The position numbers were made by a program, and so were the translations under genes. 64,000 bases of DNA from Jeotgalibacillus malaysiensis. Lineage in GTDB: Bacteria > Bacillota > Bacilli > Bacillales > Jeotgalibacillaceae. A model generated the notes under the pieces. That model was not told the origin of the DNA. It saw nothing but the letters and a program-made list of their open reading frames with translations, and made no database searches. This document shows positions 48,412-58,234 of the stretch, piece by piece; the stretch's first letter is position 1; each line of letters starts with the position of its first letter. The DNA lies in NCBI GenBank assembly GCA_000818095.1, contig CP009416.1, positions 445,501 through 509,500 on the forward strand, read 5' to 3'.

Positions 48412-49041
48412 TTGAAAAAAGGTTTTGTAATAGGAATGTTTTATCTGCTTGGATTACTGCTGCTGTCATTTGGAATCAGCATGATGATCGTTGCGGATCT
48501 TGGCGTTGGACCATGGGATGCATTGTATGTTGGATTATCAGAAACAATCGGTTTTACGGTTGGGACCTGGGTGTTTATACTTGGAATCATTTTGATTCTG
48601 TTAAATGGATATTTGATGAAGAAAACGCCAGACTTTCTGGCGATTATTACGATTTTTCTGATCGGGGTATTTATGGACTTCTGGCTGCTCGTTGCATTTG
48701 CCGGAGTTGACGCACTGACAATGCCAGTCAGAGCAATGATGCTGGTTGCGGGTGTGTTGATTATCGCGCTTGGTATCACATTCTATCTTCAGGCGAACTT
48801 CGCGAGAAATCCGATTGACAGCCTGATGATGGCGATTAAAATGCGTACAGGCAAAAGCCTGGCATTCTCAAAAACGATTATGGAAGTCAGCGTACTGGTC
48901 ATCGCATTTTTATTTGGCGGACCAATCGGACTAGGTACAGTGATTGTGGCATTTGGTATCGGAACACTGATCCAGCTATTCATCACGCCGGTTACAAATA
49001 CACGTAAACGACTGACGAATGAAACGGAAGTTGTGCTTTAA
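48412..49041 (+). CDS. YczE/YyaS/YitT family membrane protein
   Basis: A 209-residue protein with five to six hydrophobic helices. The YczE opening is visible: GFVIGMFYLLGLLLLSFGISMMIVADLGVGPWDALYVGLSE, followed by GFTVGTW. Relatives are 5-helix proteins of unknown transport or regulatory role; B. subtilis YczE affects surfactin and bacillaene production. The start is TTG 48412, the only codon at the right distance from AAGAAGAGGTG. Confidence 0.82.
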   Translation: MKKGFVIGMFYLLGLLLLSFGISMMIVADLGVGPWDALYVGLSETIGFTVGTWVFILGIILILLNGYLMKKTPDFLAIITIFLIGVFMDFWLLVAFAGVDALTMPVRAMMLVAGVLIIALGITFYLQANFARNPIDSLMMAIKMRTGKSLAFSKTIMEVSVLVIAFLFGGPIGLGTVIVAFGIGTLIQLFITPVTNTRKRLTNETEVVL

Positions 49042-49070
49042 AATCATGCCAAAACCTGATTTTAATAAAC

Positions 49071-49200
49071 ACTAAGTTTAGCGGAGCGTAAGGCGGCGAC
49101 TCCGGGACGATTAGTTGGAAGCTGAGACCCCACAGCCGAAGGCGAGGAGGCTCAGCAACAACCGTCCGGAAAGCGTCCGCCTGAAGCGCAGCGAAACGTT
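49071..49200. repeat. GC-rich palindromic element, subfamily B, copy 3
   Basis: It begins CTAAGTTTAGCGGAGCGTAA and ends CCGCCTGAAGCGCAGCGAAA, with internal CTGAGACCCC and GAGGCTCAG arms as in copy 2. It runs directly into a terminator hairpin. Confidence 0.75.
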
Positions 49201-49202
49201 TT

Positions 49203-49237
49203 AAAGAAGAGATGGGACACAATTGTCTCATCTTTTT
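49203..49237 (+). terminator. Terminator abutting the element
   Basis: AAGAAGAGATGGGAC and GTCTCATCTTTTTT form a stem with one G-T pair, followed by a T-run. Confidence 0.8.
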
Positions 49238-49318
49238 TCATGCGATAAAATTTTTGAAAATTCAAATTTTAATGTGCTGAAAATGGTATAATTATTAGCA
49301 AAAGGAGGCGTATTTCCC

Positions 49319-50419
49319 ATGAAAAAGTTCGGGATTTTAGCAGCGGCTTCCATTCTGTTATTTTTACTTTTTCCTAACTAGGCAAAGGGGGTTGTGTCAT
49401 TTGATGATGTGCCGATGGATCACCCGTTTGTATGGGAAATTATCTACCTTCACGAACAGGTGATCATCGACGGCTATCCTGATGGGACGTTCAGATCTGC
49501 GAACAACGTCACCCGGTCACAGGCGATGAAAATGATTGGGGAAGGGATTTATCTTTACAAGGAACAGCGGGAAACACCATTTAGCGACGTGCCGGCAGAT
49601 GCTTATTATTCAGGGTATGTGACGTCAGCGCATGAACTTGGCTATATTAATGGCTACGGTGATGGAACGTTCAGACCGCACAATCAGCTGACAAGGGGAC
49701 AGGCGGCATTGATTTTTGCACGTGTATTTCAATGGCCGGATGCCCCGGACTCGGGATTCAGTGACGTTTCAGGGGATGGTGAGATGGCCAGAGCAATTGC
49801 CAAGATGAAAGAGCATGGTGTGACAACAGGTTATCCGGACGGCACTTTCAAGCCTTATCAGAATATTACCCGCGGTCAATTTGCTGCTTTTCTTGCCCGC
49901 GCGCTTGAACCGACATTTGTTCCACAATATGAAGCGCTACTGGATACTGCGAATGAAATTCTTGTACATCTTCAAAACGAAGAGTTTGGAGAGCTTCCTG
50001 CTTATATGGGAGAAGGTTCGCTTACGTTCTGTCCTTATGCAGGAAATTGCATTGACCACGGAGGTGTGCAATTCACTTCAGCAGAGCTCGATGGTTTTAT
50101 GGATGACCCGACCGTATACGACTGGGGTGACCAGGATGGATCAGGGTTTCCAATTGAACTGACACCGGCAGCCTATTACGATGAGTGGCTGATGGATGCA
50201 ACATATGAAGAAAAATACCGGTATGACCGCTCAAAACATTTTTCAACACAGGAGCTGATCAAACAAAAGTACCCTGCAGGAAGAGTAGTAGAATATTACT
50301 TTGAAGGTACTGAAGAATTTGACTATATGGACTGGCAAAGTCTGAATCTTGTCTTTGAGAAAAACAGCAGTGGTGAATGGAAACTGATTGCAATCATTAA
50401 TGACCGCTGGACGATTTGA
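49319..50419 (+). pseudogene. Three-SLH-domain surface protein with an amber codon in the signal peptide
   Basis: A gene with a perfect AAAAGGAGG and ATG 49319 encodes a signal peptide (MKKFGILAAASILLFLLFPN). It is then interrupted by an in-frame TAG at 49379-49381, and the same frame continues from AKGVVSFDDV to 50419. Downstream lie three SLH domains (starting near FDDVP, FSDVP and FSDVSG, each with a DGTF motif and TRxQ/TRGQ), then about 150 residues of unknown type ending in VFEKNSSGEWKLIAIINDRWTI. SLH domains bind pyruvylated secondary wall polymers. Without readthrough, only a signal-less product from GTG 49394 could be made. It may be a point mutation or a sequencing error. Confidence 0.8.
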
Positions 50420-50436
50420 AGAATATAAGAATGTTA

Positions 50437-50467
50437 AAGCCTGGTACATCTTTGTATCAGGTTTTTT
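50437..50467 (+). terminator. Terminator after the SLH gene
   Basis: CCTGGTAC pairs with GTATCAGG (one G-T pair) around ATCTTT, then seven T. Confidence 0.8.
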
Positions 50468-50555
50468 TACAGTTATTTGTTATTGACTAAATATTCACAT
50501 CACGTAAAATAAATACAAAGTACTATTTTTAGCTCGTAGGATTGGGGGTGGGAGG

Positions 50556-52856
50556 ATGAAGCTTCAAACACAGACATTAGTTGTGATTATAGGCAGTATG
50601 TTTTTATTTTTAATTCTGCTGACCACATTGATTCGACCGATGTTGTTGTCAGACGCATTGGCTATGGATGAAGAAAGCATGTATAAGGATATGGAGCGGA
50701 TTGAGAATGCGATCCGGCTGGAGCAGGACCTCCTCACCCGTCTGAATCAGGACTGGGCGCAATGGGATGATATGTACGAGTTTGCCACTGGAGAAAGACA
50801 GGATTTTGTGGCGTCAAATGTAGATGAAAATACATTCATGAACAACCGGATCTGGCGCATGATCATTGTCAGCGAGGAGGACGAGGTGCTGCTAGACCGA
50901 AGTTACGGTTTGAGTGAAGAAGCAGACCAGCTTAGTGAACAGTTAAATCGTCTGACCCCCTCATTAAATAATTATCTGATCGGTGCTGAAGATTCATTTT
51001 TTATTGCATCTGTTCAGCGGATCCTACCCACATCAGGGATTGGTGATGCTGCAGGAAAGGTTATTCTGGTGCGGGATATCAGTGGGAACTATATTAAGCG
51101 GCTTGGGTATGACCTGTCTCTTGATCTGACTGCAAATACCGGAGCGGGAGTTGAGGGAAACAGGTTTGTCAGAACGGTCAGTGAAGAGCGGATGGAGGGT
51201 CAGCTGACGATTCAGAGTACCAATGGAGACAGTCATTTGATTTTAACAATCGATAAGCCCCGCAGCTATTATTTGTCTAAAAGAGACGTCATTACAAATT
51301 TCGTTTTATATCTACTCGTACTATTAGCGGTTATTGCAATTGTGTTGTACTTCATGCTCGACAGACTGATGATTTCAAGAGTAACAAGTCTGTCAAAGCA
51401 ATTAAACCAGATACGACAGACGAGAGAGATCAGTTCCAGAGTGAAGTGGAAGCTGCATAACGGTGATGAAATCCATCATCTTGGCAAGTCGATCAACGGC
51501 ATGCTTGATTCCGCTGAAGAGTCTCACAGAGAAATCACTGACATGGCGCTTCATGATCAGTTAACTGGACTGCTGAATCGCTATGGCGTAATTGAAGCAT
51601 TTCACAGATTAACAGATCGTAAGGAAACTCATATTGCCTTTATGTTTTTTGACCTGGATGGATTCAAAAGGATCAATGACTCCCTCGGTCATAAAATGGG
51701 CGACACGCTGTTAAGAAAAGTAGCGAACCGTCTAACTGAATTTGTTGATCATGAAAACGAAGTCATCGCAAGGATGGGCGGGGATGAATTCCTGCTGCTT
51801 GTTCACAGTCCGGACCCTGAGCATCTGCAGCAGCGTGCAGCATATATGGTGCGGGAACTGAAGCAGAATTATATACTGAGTGAGATCAAGACGTTTGTCA
51901 CATCCAGCGTAGGGGTCGCAGTCTACCCGGATGATGGGGAATCGTTTGATGAAGTATTGCAGGCTGCGGATATCGCTATGTATGAGGCAAAGCGGAAAGG
52001 GAAGAATCAAGTCGTCTACTACCACAGTCTTGCAGAGGATCTGGAATACAAAAACACCCTGACACTTGAAAATGACCTGAAATTTGCGCTGAAAAATGGT
52101 GAGCTTTATTTAGATTATCAGCCGATCTATATAGGCTTTAAAGAGAGCATGACAGGTGTAGAGGCGCTGATCAGATGGGATCATCCGGTAAAAGGAAGGA
52201 TTCCTCCTAACGTGTTTATTCCGATTGCTGAAAATGGAAGCTTTATCAGTGATATTGGCGAATGGGTACTTGAAGAAAGTATTAAGCAGTCGGTGAAATG
52301 GCGTGAAAGTGGTCTTGGTCAGATCGGCGTCGCTGTAAATGTGTCCAAGATGCAGATGAGAAACAAGAACCGCTTCCTTGAGAAAATGGATCTGTTACTT
52401 GATCAGTACCAATTTCCACCGGAACAGCTGCAGATTGAGATTACAGAAAGTGATATTTTCTTTTTCGATGGTGAGATTATTGAGTTCGCTAAAGAGCTGC
52501 GGGAAAAGGGCGTCAGAGTCGCACTTGATGACTTTGGAGTAGGGACCTCGACCTTATTTAATCTGAAAAATATGCCTGTCAATGTTGTCAAAATAGACCG
52601 ATCATTTATTCAGCATGTGCCTTCAGAGGAGTTTGATTGCAAGCTGTTAAAGGGGCTTTATCAGGTACTCGAAGGAATTGGTATGTACGTCATTACTGAA
52701 GGGGTTGAAACGGCTGAACAGGCTGATTTCATCAGACGGTTCAGTGACTCCAAAATCCAGGGCTATTACTTTGGCAGACCAATGAAGCCCGCACAGATCG
52801 CACTTTTATTACAGCAGGAATTTGCTTTTCATCAGGCAGCTTCTGATCATAATTGA
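50556..52856 (+). CDS. Membrane GGDEF-EAL protein with CHASE4-like sensor
   Basis: A 766-residue c-di-GMP turnover enzyme. TM1 lies at about 8-28, then a CHASE4-like extracytoplasmic domain (RLNQDWAQWDDMYEFATG) and TM2 near 248-268. A HAMP domain follows. The GGDEF domain has active loop RMGGDEFLLLV but no R-x-x-D inhibitory site. The EAL domain has EALIRW, the ITESD acid and LDDFGVGTSTLFNLKNMPVNVVKIDRSF (DDFGVG instead of the usual DDFGTG). Both active sites look intact, so either synthesis or breakdown may dominate. GGGGGTGGGAGG precedes the ATG. It is monocistronic. Confidence 0.9.
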   Translation: MKLQTQTLVVIIGSMFLFLILLTTLIRPMLLSDALAMDEESMYKDMERIENAIRLEQDLLTRLNQDWAQWDDMYEFATGERQDFVASNVDENTFMNNRIWRMIIVSEEDEVLLDRSYGLSEEADQLSEQLNRLTPSLNNYLIGAEDSFFIASVQRILPTSGIGDAAGKVILVRDISGNYIKRLGYDLSLDLTANTGAGVEGNRFVRTVSEERMEGQLTIQSTNGDSHLILTIDKPRSYYLSKRDVITNFVLYLLVLLAVIAIVLYFMLDRLMISRVTSLSKQLNQIRQTREISSRVKWKLHNGDEIHHLGKSINGMLDSAEESHREITDMALHDQLTGLLNRYGVIEAFHRLTDRKETHIAFMFFDLDGFKRINDSLGHKMGDTLLRKVANRLTEFVDHENEVIARMGGDEFLLLVHSPDPEHLQQRAAYMVRELKQNYILSEIKTFVTSSVGVAVYPDDGESFDEVLQAADIAMYEAKRKGKNQVVYYHSLAEDLEYKNTLTLENDLKFALKNGELYLDYQPIYIGFKESMTGVEALIRWDHPVKGRIPPNVFIPIAENGSFISDIGEWVLEESIKQSVKWRESGLGQIGVAVNVSKMQMRNKNRFLEKMDLLLDQYQFPPEQLQIEITESDIFFFDGEIIEFAKELREKGVRVALDDFGVGTSTLFNLKNMPVNVVKIDRSFIQHVPSEEFDCKLLKGLYQVLEGIGMYVITEGVETAEQADFIRRFSDSKIQGYYFGRPMKPAQIALLLQQEFAFHQAASDHN

Positions 52857-52963
52857 TCAGGAGCTGTTTTTACGTCTAAATGCCTGATTCGAAAAAGTTG
52901 TGTAACTTTTCTTCTGCTCATACGCACTAATCACTTTACGCCACTGTATTTGAGGAGAGAAAC

Positions 52964-54097
52964 ATGAAGAAGCTTCTACATTCATTTCATTTACCATTAT
53001 TAATATTTACGATTGGATTAGGCGCTTTCGGACTGGTGATGGTCTATAGTGCAAGTTATTTCGTAGCGCTCGAGGCAACCGGGGATGCAGCATCCTTTGC
53101 TAAAAGACAGGGTCTGTGGTTTATCCTCGGACTCAGTGTGTTTTTCTTTGTATCCACTTTTAAATTTACAGCCTATAAAAAGCTGATGCCGATTATTCTC
53201 GGTGTCACGATTTTTGCACTGCTGCTGATCTTTATCCCGGGAGTGGGGACTGAAAGGAATCAGGCATTACGCTGGATCTCATTCGGGCCACTGGTGATTC
53301 AGCCATCTGAGCTTGCAAAAATTGCCATTCCTTTGTACGTCAGCTTTTTACTGGTACATAAGAAAGATCAATTACACGATTTTAAGAAAAGTATTTTACC
53401 GTCCATGATTGTAGTGTTAATGATTGCATTTTTAATTATGCTGCAACCTGACCTTGGAACGGTGATTTCACTTGCGGCAGGATACCTTGCATTATTGATT
53501 GCTGCTCAGGTGCCGATTCGTTATCTGCTGGTTTTTGGAGCGGGAGGCGTGCTAGCAGTCACAGTTTTGGCGATTACAAGCCCATATAGACTTGAACGGC
53601 TGACAAGCTTTATGGCTCCGTTTGAAGATCCGGACGGCGCTGGTTATCAGCTGATTCAATCATGGACGGCAATGGCAAATGGCGGATTTACCGGATCGGG
53701 ATTCGGGGAAAGTGTGATGAAGCTAGGCTATTTGCCTGAATCCCACACAGACTTTATTATCGCCATTATCGCTGAAGAGTTCGGTTTTATTGGTACTGGC
53801 GGTGTGATTCTTGCATTCGGGGCATTTCTTGTCATCGGTTTTTCAATTGCGATGAAATCAGTCTATCCAGTCGGACGGATTCTCGGGATCGGGATCACGA
53901 TTCAAATTGCAACTCAGGCGATTATGAACCTTGCAGCCGCAGGAGGTGTAATGCCGATTACTGGTATTCCACTGCCGCTTGTCAGCTACGGCGGCAGCTC
54001 GTTATTAATTACGATGACGCTGCTTGGTATCCTGATGAACATTCACAGAATGACGTATAATCAGCAGGTGAGGGAAGAGAGACAAGTAGCTGCTTAA
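52964..54097 (+). CDS. FtsW/RodA/SpoVE family peptidoglycan polymerase
   Basis: A 377-residue SEDS glycosyltransferase with about ten hydrophobic helices; these polymerise lipid II with a partner class B penicillin-binding protein. Family segments include IQPSELAKIAIPLYVSFLL, MLQPDLGTVI (catalytic Asp region), ESHTDFIIAIIAEEFGFIG and PLPLVSYGGSSLL. The sequence leans to FtsW/SpoVE but the subtype is uncertain. No penicillin-binding protein gene is adjacent. Genomes of this group carry several SEDS genes. TGAGGAGAG lies upstream and a terminator follows. Confidence 0.88.
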   Translation: MKKLLHSFHLPLLIFTIGLGAFGLVMVYSASYFVALEATGDAASFAKRQGLWFILGLSVFFFVSTFKFTAYKKLMPIILGVTIFALLLIFIPGVGTERNQALRWISFGPLVIQPSELAKIAIPLYVSFLLVHKKDQLHDFKKSILPSMIVVLMIAFLIMLQPDLGTVISLAAGYLALLIAAQVPIRYLLVFGAGGVLAVTVLAITSPYRLERLTSFMAPFEDPDGAGYQLIQSWTAMANGGFTGSGFGESVMKLGYLPESHTDFIIAIIAEEFGFIGTGGVILAFGAFLVIGFSIAMKSVYPVGRILGIGITIQIATQAIMNLAAAGGVMPITGIPLPLVSYGGSSLLITMTLLGILMNIHRMTYNQQVREERQVAA

Positions 54098-54105
54098 ATG
54101 GATTC

Positions 54106-54143
54106 AAAAAAGGTGACGCTCCTGCATGGAACGTCACCTTTTT
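54106..54143. terminator. Bidirectional terminator
   Basis: AAAAAAGGTGACG pairs with CGTCACCTTTTT around a 13-base loop, between convergent genes. Confidence 0.85.
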
Positions 54144-54150
54144 AAAATAC

Positions 54151-55485
54151 TTATACTTCACGTCGCATTGCTTTTAGGACGTCAATTTCAGTGGCACGCT
54201 TCGCTGGTCGTAAACCAGACAGCATTGTTACCGCGATACAGATGACAACTGCGATCAGCACAAGGCTGAATGGAATCGATGAAAACTGCAGTCCGGCAGG
54301 CAATTCTTCCTCAAAAGCAGCTTCAAGAATCATTGGAAGAGCAATATTTACACCGATACTGATCACATAAGAGACTGCAATCCCAATCAGTGCACCAACA
54401 AGCCCGATATACGTGCTTTCAAGCAGGAAGATCCGCTTGATCACTTTAGGACTCGCACCAATTGCCTTCATAATCCCAATGTCAGGCGCGCGTTCCGTTA
54501 CTGCCATTGTCATCGTGTTGAAGATGCCGATCGAAGCAATGAGGATTGCAATTGTGCCAATGAAGATGAGACCGGCTTTTGCAATATTAAACAGCGTATT
54601 GATCTGACCCATTTCACTGACAATCGAATAGACAAAGTATCCTTCTTCTTCGAGAGAAGTCATCACACTTTTAACGGCTTCAAGGTCATCTGCATAGACA
54701 ATGGCATTGTCATAGCCATTGTCTTCCTCAGCATTTGCGGGATCCGTCAGCATTGCCTTTGATGTCCCGGTAATTCCTTCAATCTCAGCAAGCTTTTCAT
54801 CTGTAATGTAAACTTTCTGATCCCATGCCCATTCACGTCCGGGTTTTTCAAGAACGCCGGTCACCGTCACAGGCACCGTTTCAGTGATCTCCTCGCCGTC
54901 TTCCATTCTTTTAAACTCAAGATCAAAAGTCTGACCGATGATATCACCTGTAAAACGATATTCCGGTAAAAGATGACCGTCTTCACCATATTCAACTTTT
55001 TCCGGATCAACATCATCCTTCATCAGGTTCAGTGCAAAATGATAACCGACAGCCACTTCATCTTTTGCTTCTGGAATTGCACCTTCTCCTAATTCAATTC
55101 CGGCGTTTTCCATAGAAGGGAAGTGGCTCTGAATCGTTTGTGTGTTGATTTCATAGCCGTCTGTCACATAGCGTGTTTCCTGTCTGATCTGCTTTTGGCG
55201 GGTAACCGCATTGACGCCATCCAGCGCTTCAATCTCAGCGATGTTTTCATTAGTGAGACTCTCGGCATTGCCATTCCCTGTATCTTTTCCTGCTACTTCA
55301 ATCTGCGTAACATCAGGTGATTCAATCGTATCTTTAATGACTGTATCATGCAGCCCGAACGCAACAGAAGCCAGCACGATCAGAAAAGCCACACTCATTG
55401 CAGAGGCCAGAATCGTCATAAATACGCGCATTCTGTTTTTCTTCATATTCTGCCTGATAAAACGGAACTGATCCTTCAGCTTCAT
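54151..55485 (-). CDS. ytrF: MacB/FtsX-type ABC transporter permease, YtrF-like
   Basis: A 444-residue permease. An N-terminal helix (about 20-42) is followed by a large extracytoplasmic MacB-type domain (about 45-290) and three C-terminal helices of the FtsX domain (about 300-320, 355-385 and 405-425). MTMAVTERAPDIGIMKAIGASPKVIKRIFLLES is the coupling region. It is the last gene of a GntR-headed operon matching ytrABCDEF of B. subtilis, which affects cell-wall thickness and competence. It overlaps the ATPase gene by 4 bases. Confidence 0.85.
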   Translation of the reverse strand: MKLKDQFRFIRQNMKKNRMRVFMTILASAMSVAFLIVLASVAFGLHDTVIKDTIESPDVTQIEVAGKDTGNGNAESLTNENIAEIEALDGVNAVTRQKQIRQETRYVTDGYEINTQTIQSHFPSMENAGIELGEGAIPEAKDEVAVGYHFALNLMKDDVDPEKVEYGEDGHLLPEYRFTGDIIGQTFDLEFKRMEDGEEITETVPVTVTGVLEKPGREWAWDQKVYITDEKLAEIEGITGTSKAMLTDPANAEEDNGYDNAIVYADDLEAVKSVMTSLEEEGYFVYSIVSEMGQINTLFNIAKAGLIFIGTIAILIASIGIFNTMTMAVTERAPDIGIMKAIGASPKVIKRIFLLESTYIGLVGALIGIAVSYVISIGVNIALPMILEAAFEEELPAGLQFSSIPFSLVLIAVVICIAVTMLSGLRPAKRATEIDVLKAMRREV

Positions 55486-56174
55486 ACGAACACCCCGCTT
55501 CGAATGAGCTCACCATCAGCAATTTCAATCGTGCGGTGGCCAATTTTCGCCACTTCATCATCATGCGTGATAATCACAAACGTGATACCGCGCTCTTTAT
55601 TCAGCTTTTTAATAAATGCCAGCAGATCCGCTTCCGTTTCACTATCGAGACTTCCGGTCGGCTCATCCGCTAAAATGAGCGGCGGCTCAAGAATGAGGGC
55701 TCTTGCAATACTGACACGCTGCTGCTGTCCGCCTGAAAGCTCACTCGGATAATGGTCCTTAAAGCTCTCAAGTCCAACTGTCTTCAGCATCTCAAGTGTC
55801 ATCTGCTTTCTGGCCTGCTCAGACATTCCTTTTAAAATGAGAGGCAGCTCTACGTTCTCATAAGCTGTCATACTCGGAATCAGCTGAAAGCTTTGAAAAA
55901 TAAAGCCCATATTCTTCAGTCTGAAATCAGCAAATTCTTCTTCAGTAAATTCGCTGACCTTTTCATCTAAAATGATGATCTCACCTTCAGACGGGCGGAT
56001 AAATCCACTGATCAGATTTAATAATGTGGATTTTCCTGATCCGCTCCGTCCGATAATCGATACAATTTCTCCTTCAGACACGTGAAATGAAATATCCTTC
56101 AACACATCAAGGTGGGACTGCTGACCCTTTTTCCCCAGTGTGAAATGATGGCTAACCTGGTTAATTTCGATCAT
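55482..56174 (-). CDS. ytrE: ABC transporter ATP-binding protein, YtrE-like
   Basis: A 230-residue ATPase of the MacB/LolD group. Walker A is GRSGSGKST, the Q-loop is IFQSFQLIPSMTAYENVELPL, the signature is LSGGQQQRVSIARAL, Walker B is LILADEPTGSLDSE, and the H-loop is FVIITHDDE. It pairs with the overlapping permease gene downstream. ATG 56174 has AAAGAGGAG upstream; the open frame to 56204 begins too early. It lies 71 bases after the large permease gene, with only a weak hairpin (56209-56240) between. Confidence 0.9.
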   Translation of the reverse strand: MIEINQVSHHFTLGKKGQQSHLDVLKDISFHVSEGEIVSIIGRSGSGKSTLLNLISGFIRPSEGEIIILDEKVSEFTEEEFADFRLKNMGFIFQSFQLIPSMTAYENVELPLILKGMSEQARKQMTLEMLKTVGLESFKDHYPSELSGGQQQRVSIARALILEPPLILADEPTGSLDSETEADLLAFIKKLNKERGITFVIITHDDEVAKIGHRTIEIADGELIRSGVFV

Positions 56175-56245
56175 AAAAACACTCCTCTTTCTTATTTTTG
56201 GCATAAATAAAGAAGGGACCCTGAAAACAGATCCCTTTCATTCAA

Positions 56246-58234
56246 TTAGTCGAACTGACTCGTGATAAATTCCGGTGCTTCAGACTCATCAATACCAAGA
56301 TAGCTATAGCCGTCATTGATCCGGTAGAAAATCACATAATCGCCGTAGCTGTTGGAATCGCCAAGATCAAATAGCTCTTCAATCTGCTCCTGATCTGTGA
56401 TTGTAATCGTCGGCACATTCAGTTCATCCGGTGAAAGCCTGTTTTCATATACAACGGTATCCACTTCCCGGAAAAATTCGTCACCTTCAGATTTTGCAAC
56501 CGTTACTTCTTCAAGGTTCTCCGGAAGAAATAGGGCATCACCGTAGCCGTTCTCATTCATCCACTCAATCGTATTTTCATGATCTTTTGTAATGCCTGCA
56601 TGGTAATCATACGGCAGATTCATCGAGAACTGGATTTCGCCGGCAGACTTTGGGCTCCAATCAAGTGCTAATTCCTCAGAAGGAAGGACCTCAAGATCAG
56701 CCTTCATCGCAGCGATCAATTCCTGCATCTCTTCTTCATCAGCAATTCTGATTGGCTCACCGTTCTGATTAGAATAGAACATAATATAATTCAGCTGGTC
56801 ACTTGCCGAAGCTAAATACACAGGGTCATATGCTTCTTTAAATGCCTGAGTATTTCTTAATTCAAGCGTGACTTCTTTTAAGAAATCATGGTTGACATCA
56901 TACTCTCTTGATAAAGTACTGCCATCTTCCAGCGTATAGTTAATGGACACTGTACTCCAGTCACCTGCAAGCCTGTTATAAGTGTGATCAATGAGCTGAT
57001 CGTGAATCGCAGTCACCATTTCAACTGCTTCAGGATTGGTTAACGAAGGCGTTTCGGTTCCTTCTTCGTAATATGAGAAGTTGTTCCGTGAATTCGGACT
57101 TGTAATCTCAACCGATTCTACTGCACCGGCATCAGGCACCTTATTTTCATAAAAGCCTGCTACAAGATTCACTGGAATAATCAGCAGCGTAATCACAACT
57201 GCGTAGACAACAAAACCTTTCCATGGCCACGTCAGACGCAGCGTTTTCTGAAGGATCATCTGTAAAATGGTGTAGGCAATAAATGCACCAAGCACGTAAC
57301 CGACAATCGTCCAAATAAAGCTGCCCTGCTGGATTTCTGTAAAGTAAAAGCCTGAGATCAGCATCACAAACAGTGTCAGACTATACAGGAAAACATAGCG
57401 GAAAAACGAAAATACAATCGTCTGATCAGTCGCTTCTGAAGGGCGCTTCGCATAAGCAAAATATGAGAAAGCGACAAGTGCAGCAGCAATCAGCGTATAG
57501 ACCAGATATTCAAGCAGGCTGAACGGCGTCTGCGTTAATTCAATCAGTCTGCCAAAGAAAATCCCGTTTGTCAGCAGCGTTTCCGTATAAGTTGTCAGCG
57601 CCAGACCCTGTACGTAGTACTGCAGATTCGTCAGTGCCAAAAGAATAATCAGCGCCGGTACAACAATCACTGTATAAGTCAGCGCCCCGTGAAGCAGCGC
57701 ATTCCCAACAAAAATACCAATGGCAATCGTCAGTATAAACATAAATAGCATAATCAGATAAGACAGCCCGATCCATTTAAAAATATCAGGGATCGTATAG
57801 AACTGATCCATCAGGAAAGGGTAAAGTACAGCCGTCAGAATCCCCGTAATCACAAGTGGCACAAAGAGTGTGATCGCACCTGTAATATACACATTTGTCA
57901 GGATTGTTCCTCTTTTAAAAGGAAGGCTGTGAAAGAAATCCGTTGCTGATTTATTCGTCATAAAGTTCAGCAGGATGATCCCGATCAGTACTGGAAATGA
58001 GCAGAATGCCATCAGTTGAAAAGGAATAGAGAATTCAAACAGCGGATTTAAAATATCATTATAATTCGTGTATCCTCCGAAAAACTGATCATTTCTGAAT
58101 GTCATTTCACGGATAAACATACTGAGCGGCAGCATAATCACAAGCGCAAGTGATAAAAATACGCCGATCCACGTAACAGCTCGCAATTGCTGTCTGAACA
58201 GCCCCTTATTCCACAATAAGATTCCGGATCTCAT
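56246..58234 (-). CDS. Large ABC transporter permease, YtrC/YtrD-like
   Basis: A 662-residue membrane protein. Residues 1-360 hold about nine hydrophobic segments, including NKSATDFFHSLPFKRGTILTNVYITGAI typical of YtrC/D-type exporters. Residues about 365-662 form a large extracytoplasmic domain (DUF6449-like) with YDPVYLASASDQLNYIMFYS. In B. subtilis two separate permeases, YtrC and YtrD, occupy this place. The start at 58234 follows GGGAGGTG and overlaps the upstream ATPase gene by 29 bases. Confidence 0.8.
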   Translation of the reverse strand: MRSGILLWNKGLFRQQLRAVTWIGVFLSLALVIMLPLSMFIREMTFRNDQFFGGYTNYNDILNPLFEFSIPFQLMAFCSFPVLIGIILLNFMTNKSATDFFHSLPFKRGTILTNVYITGAITLFVPLVITGILTAVLYPFLMDQFYTIPDIFKWIGLSYLIMLFMFILTIAIGIFVGNALLHGALTYTVIVVPALIILLALTNLQYYVQGLALTTYTETLLTNGIFFGRLIELTQTPFSLLEYLVYTLIAAALVAFSYFAYAKRPSEATDQTIVFSFFRYVFLYSLTLFVMLISGFYFTEIQQGSFIWTIVGYVLGAFIAYTILQMILQKTLRLTWPWKGFVVYAVVITLLIIPVNLVAGFYENKVPDAGAVESVEITSPNSRNNFSYYEEGTETPSLTNPEAVEMVTAIHDQLIDHTYNRLAGDWSTVSINYTLEDGSTLSREYDVNHDFLKEVTLELRNTQAFKEAYDPVYLASASDQLNYIMFYSNQNGEPIRIADEEEMQELIAAMKADLEVLPSEELALDWSPKSAGEIQFSMNLPYDYHAGITKDHENTIEWMNENGYGDALFLPENLEEVTVAKSEGDEFFREVDTVVYENRLSPDELNVPTITITDQEQIEELFDLGDSNSYGDYVIFYRINDGYSYLGIDESEAPEFITSQFD

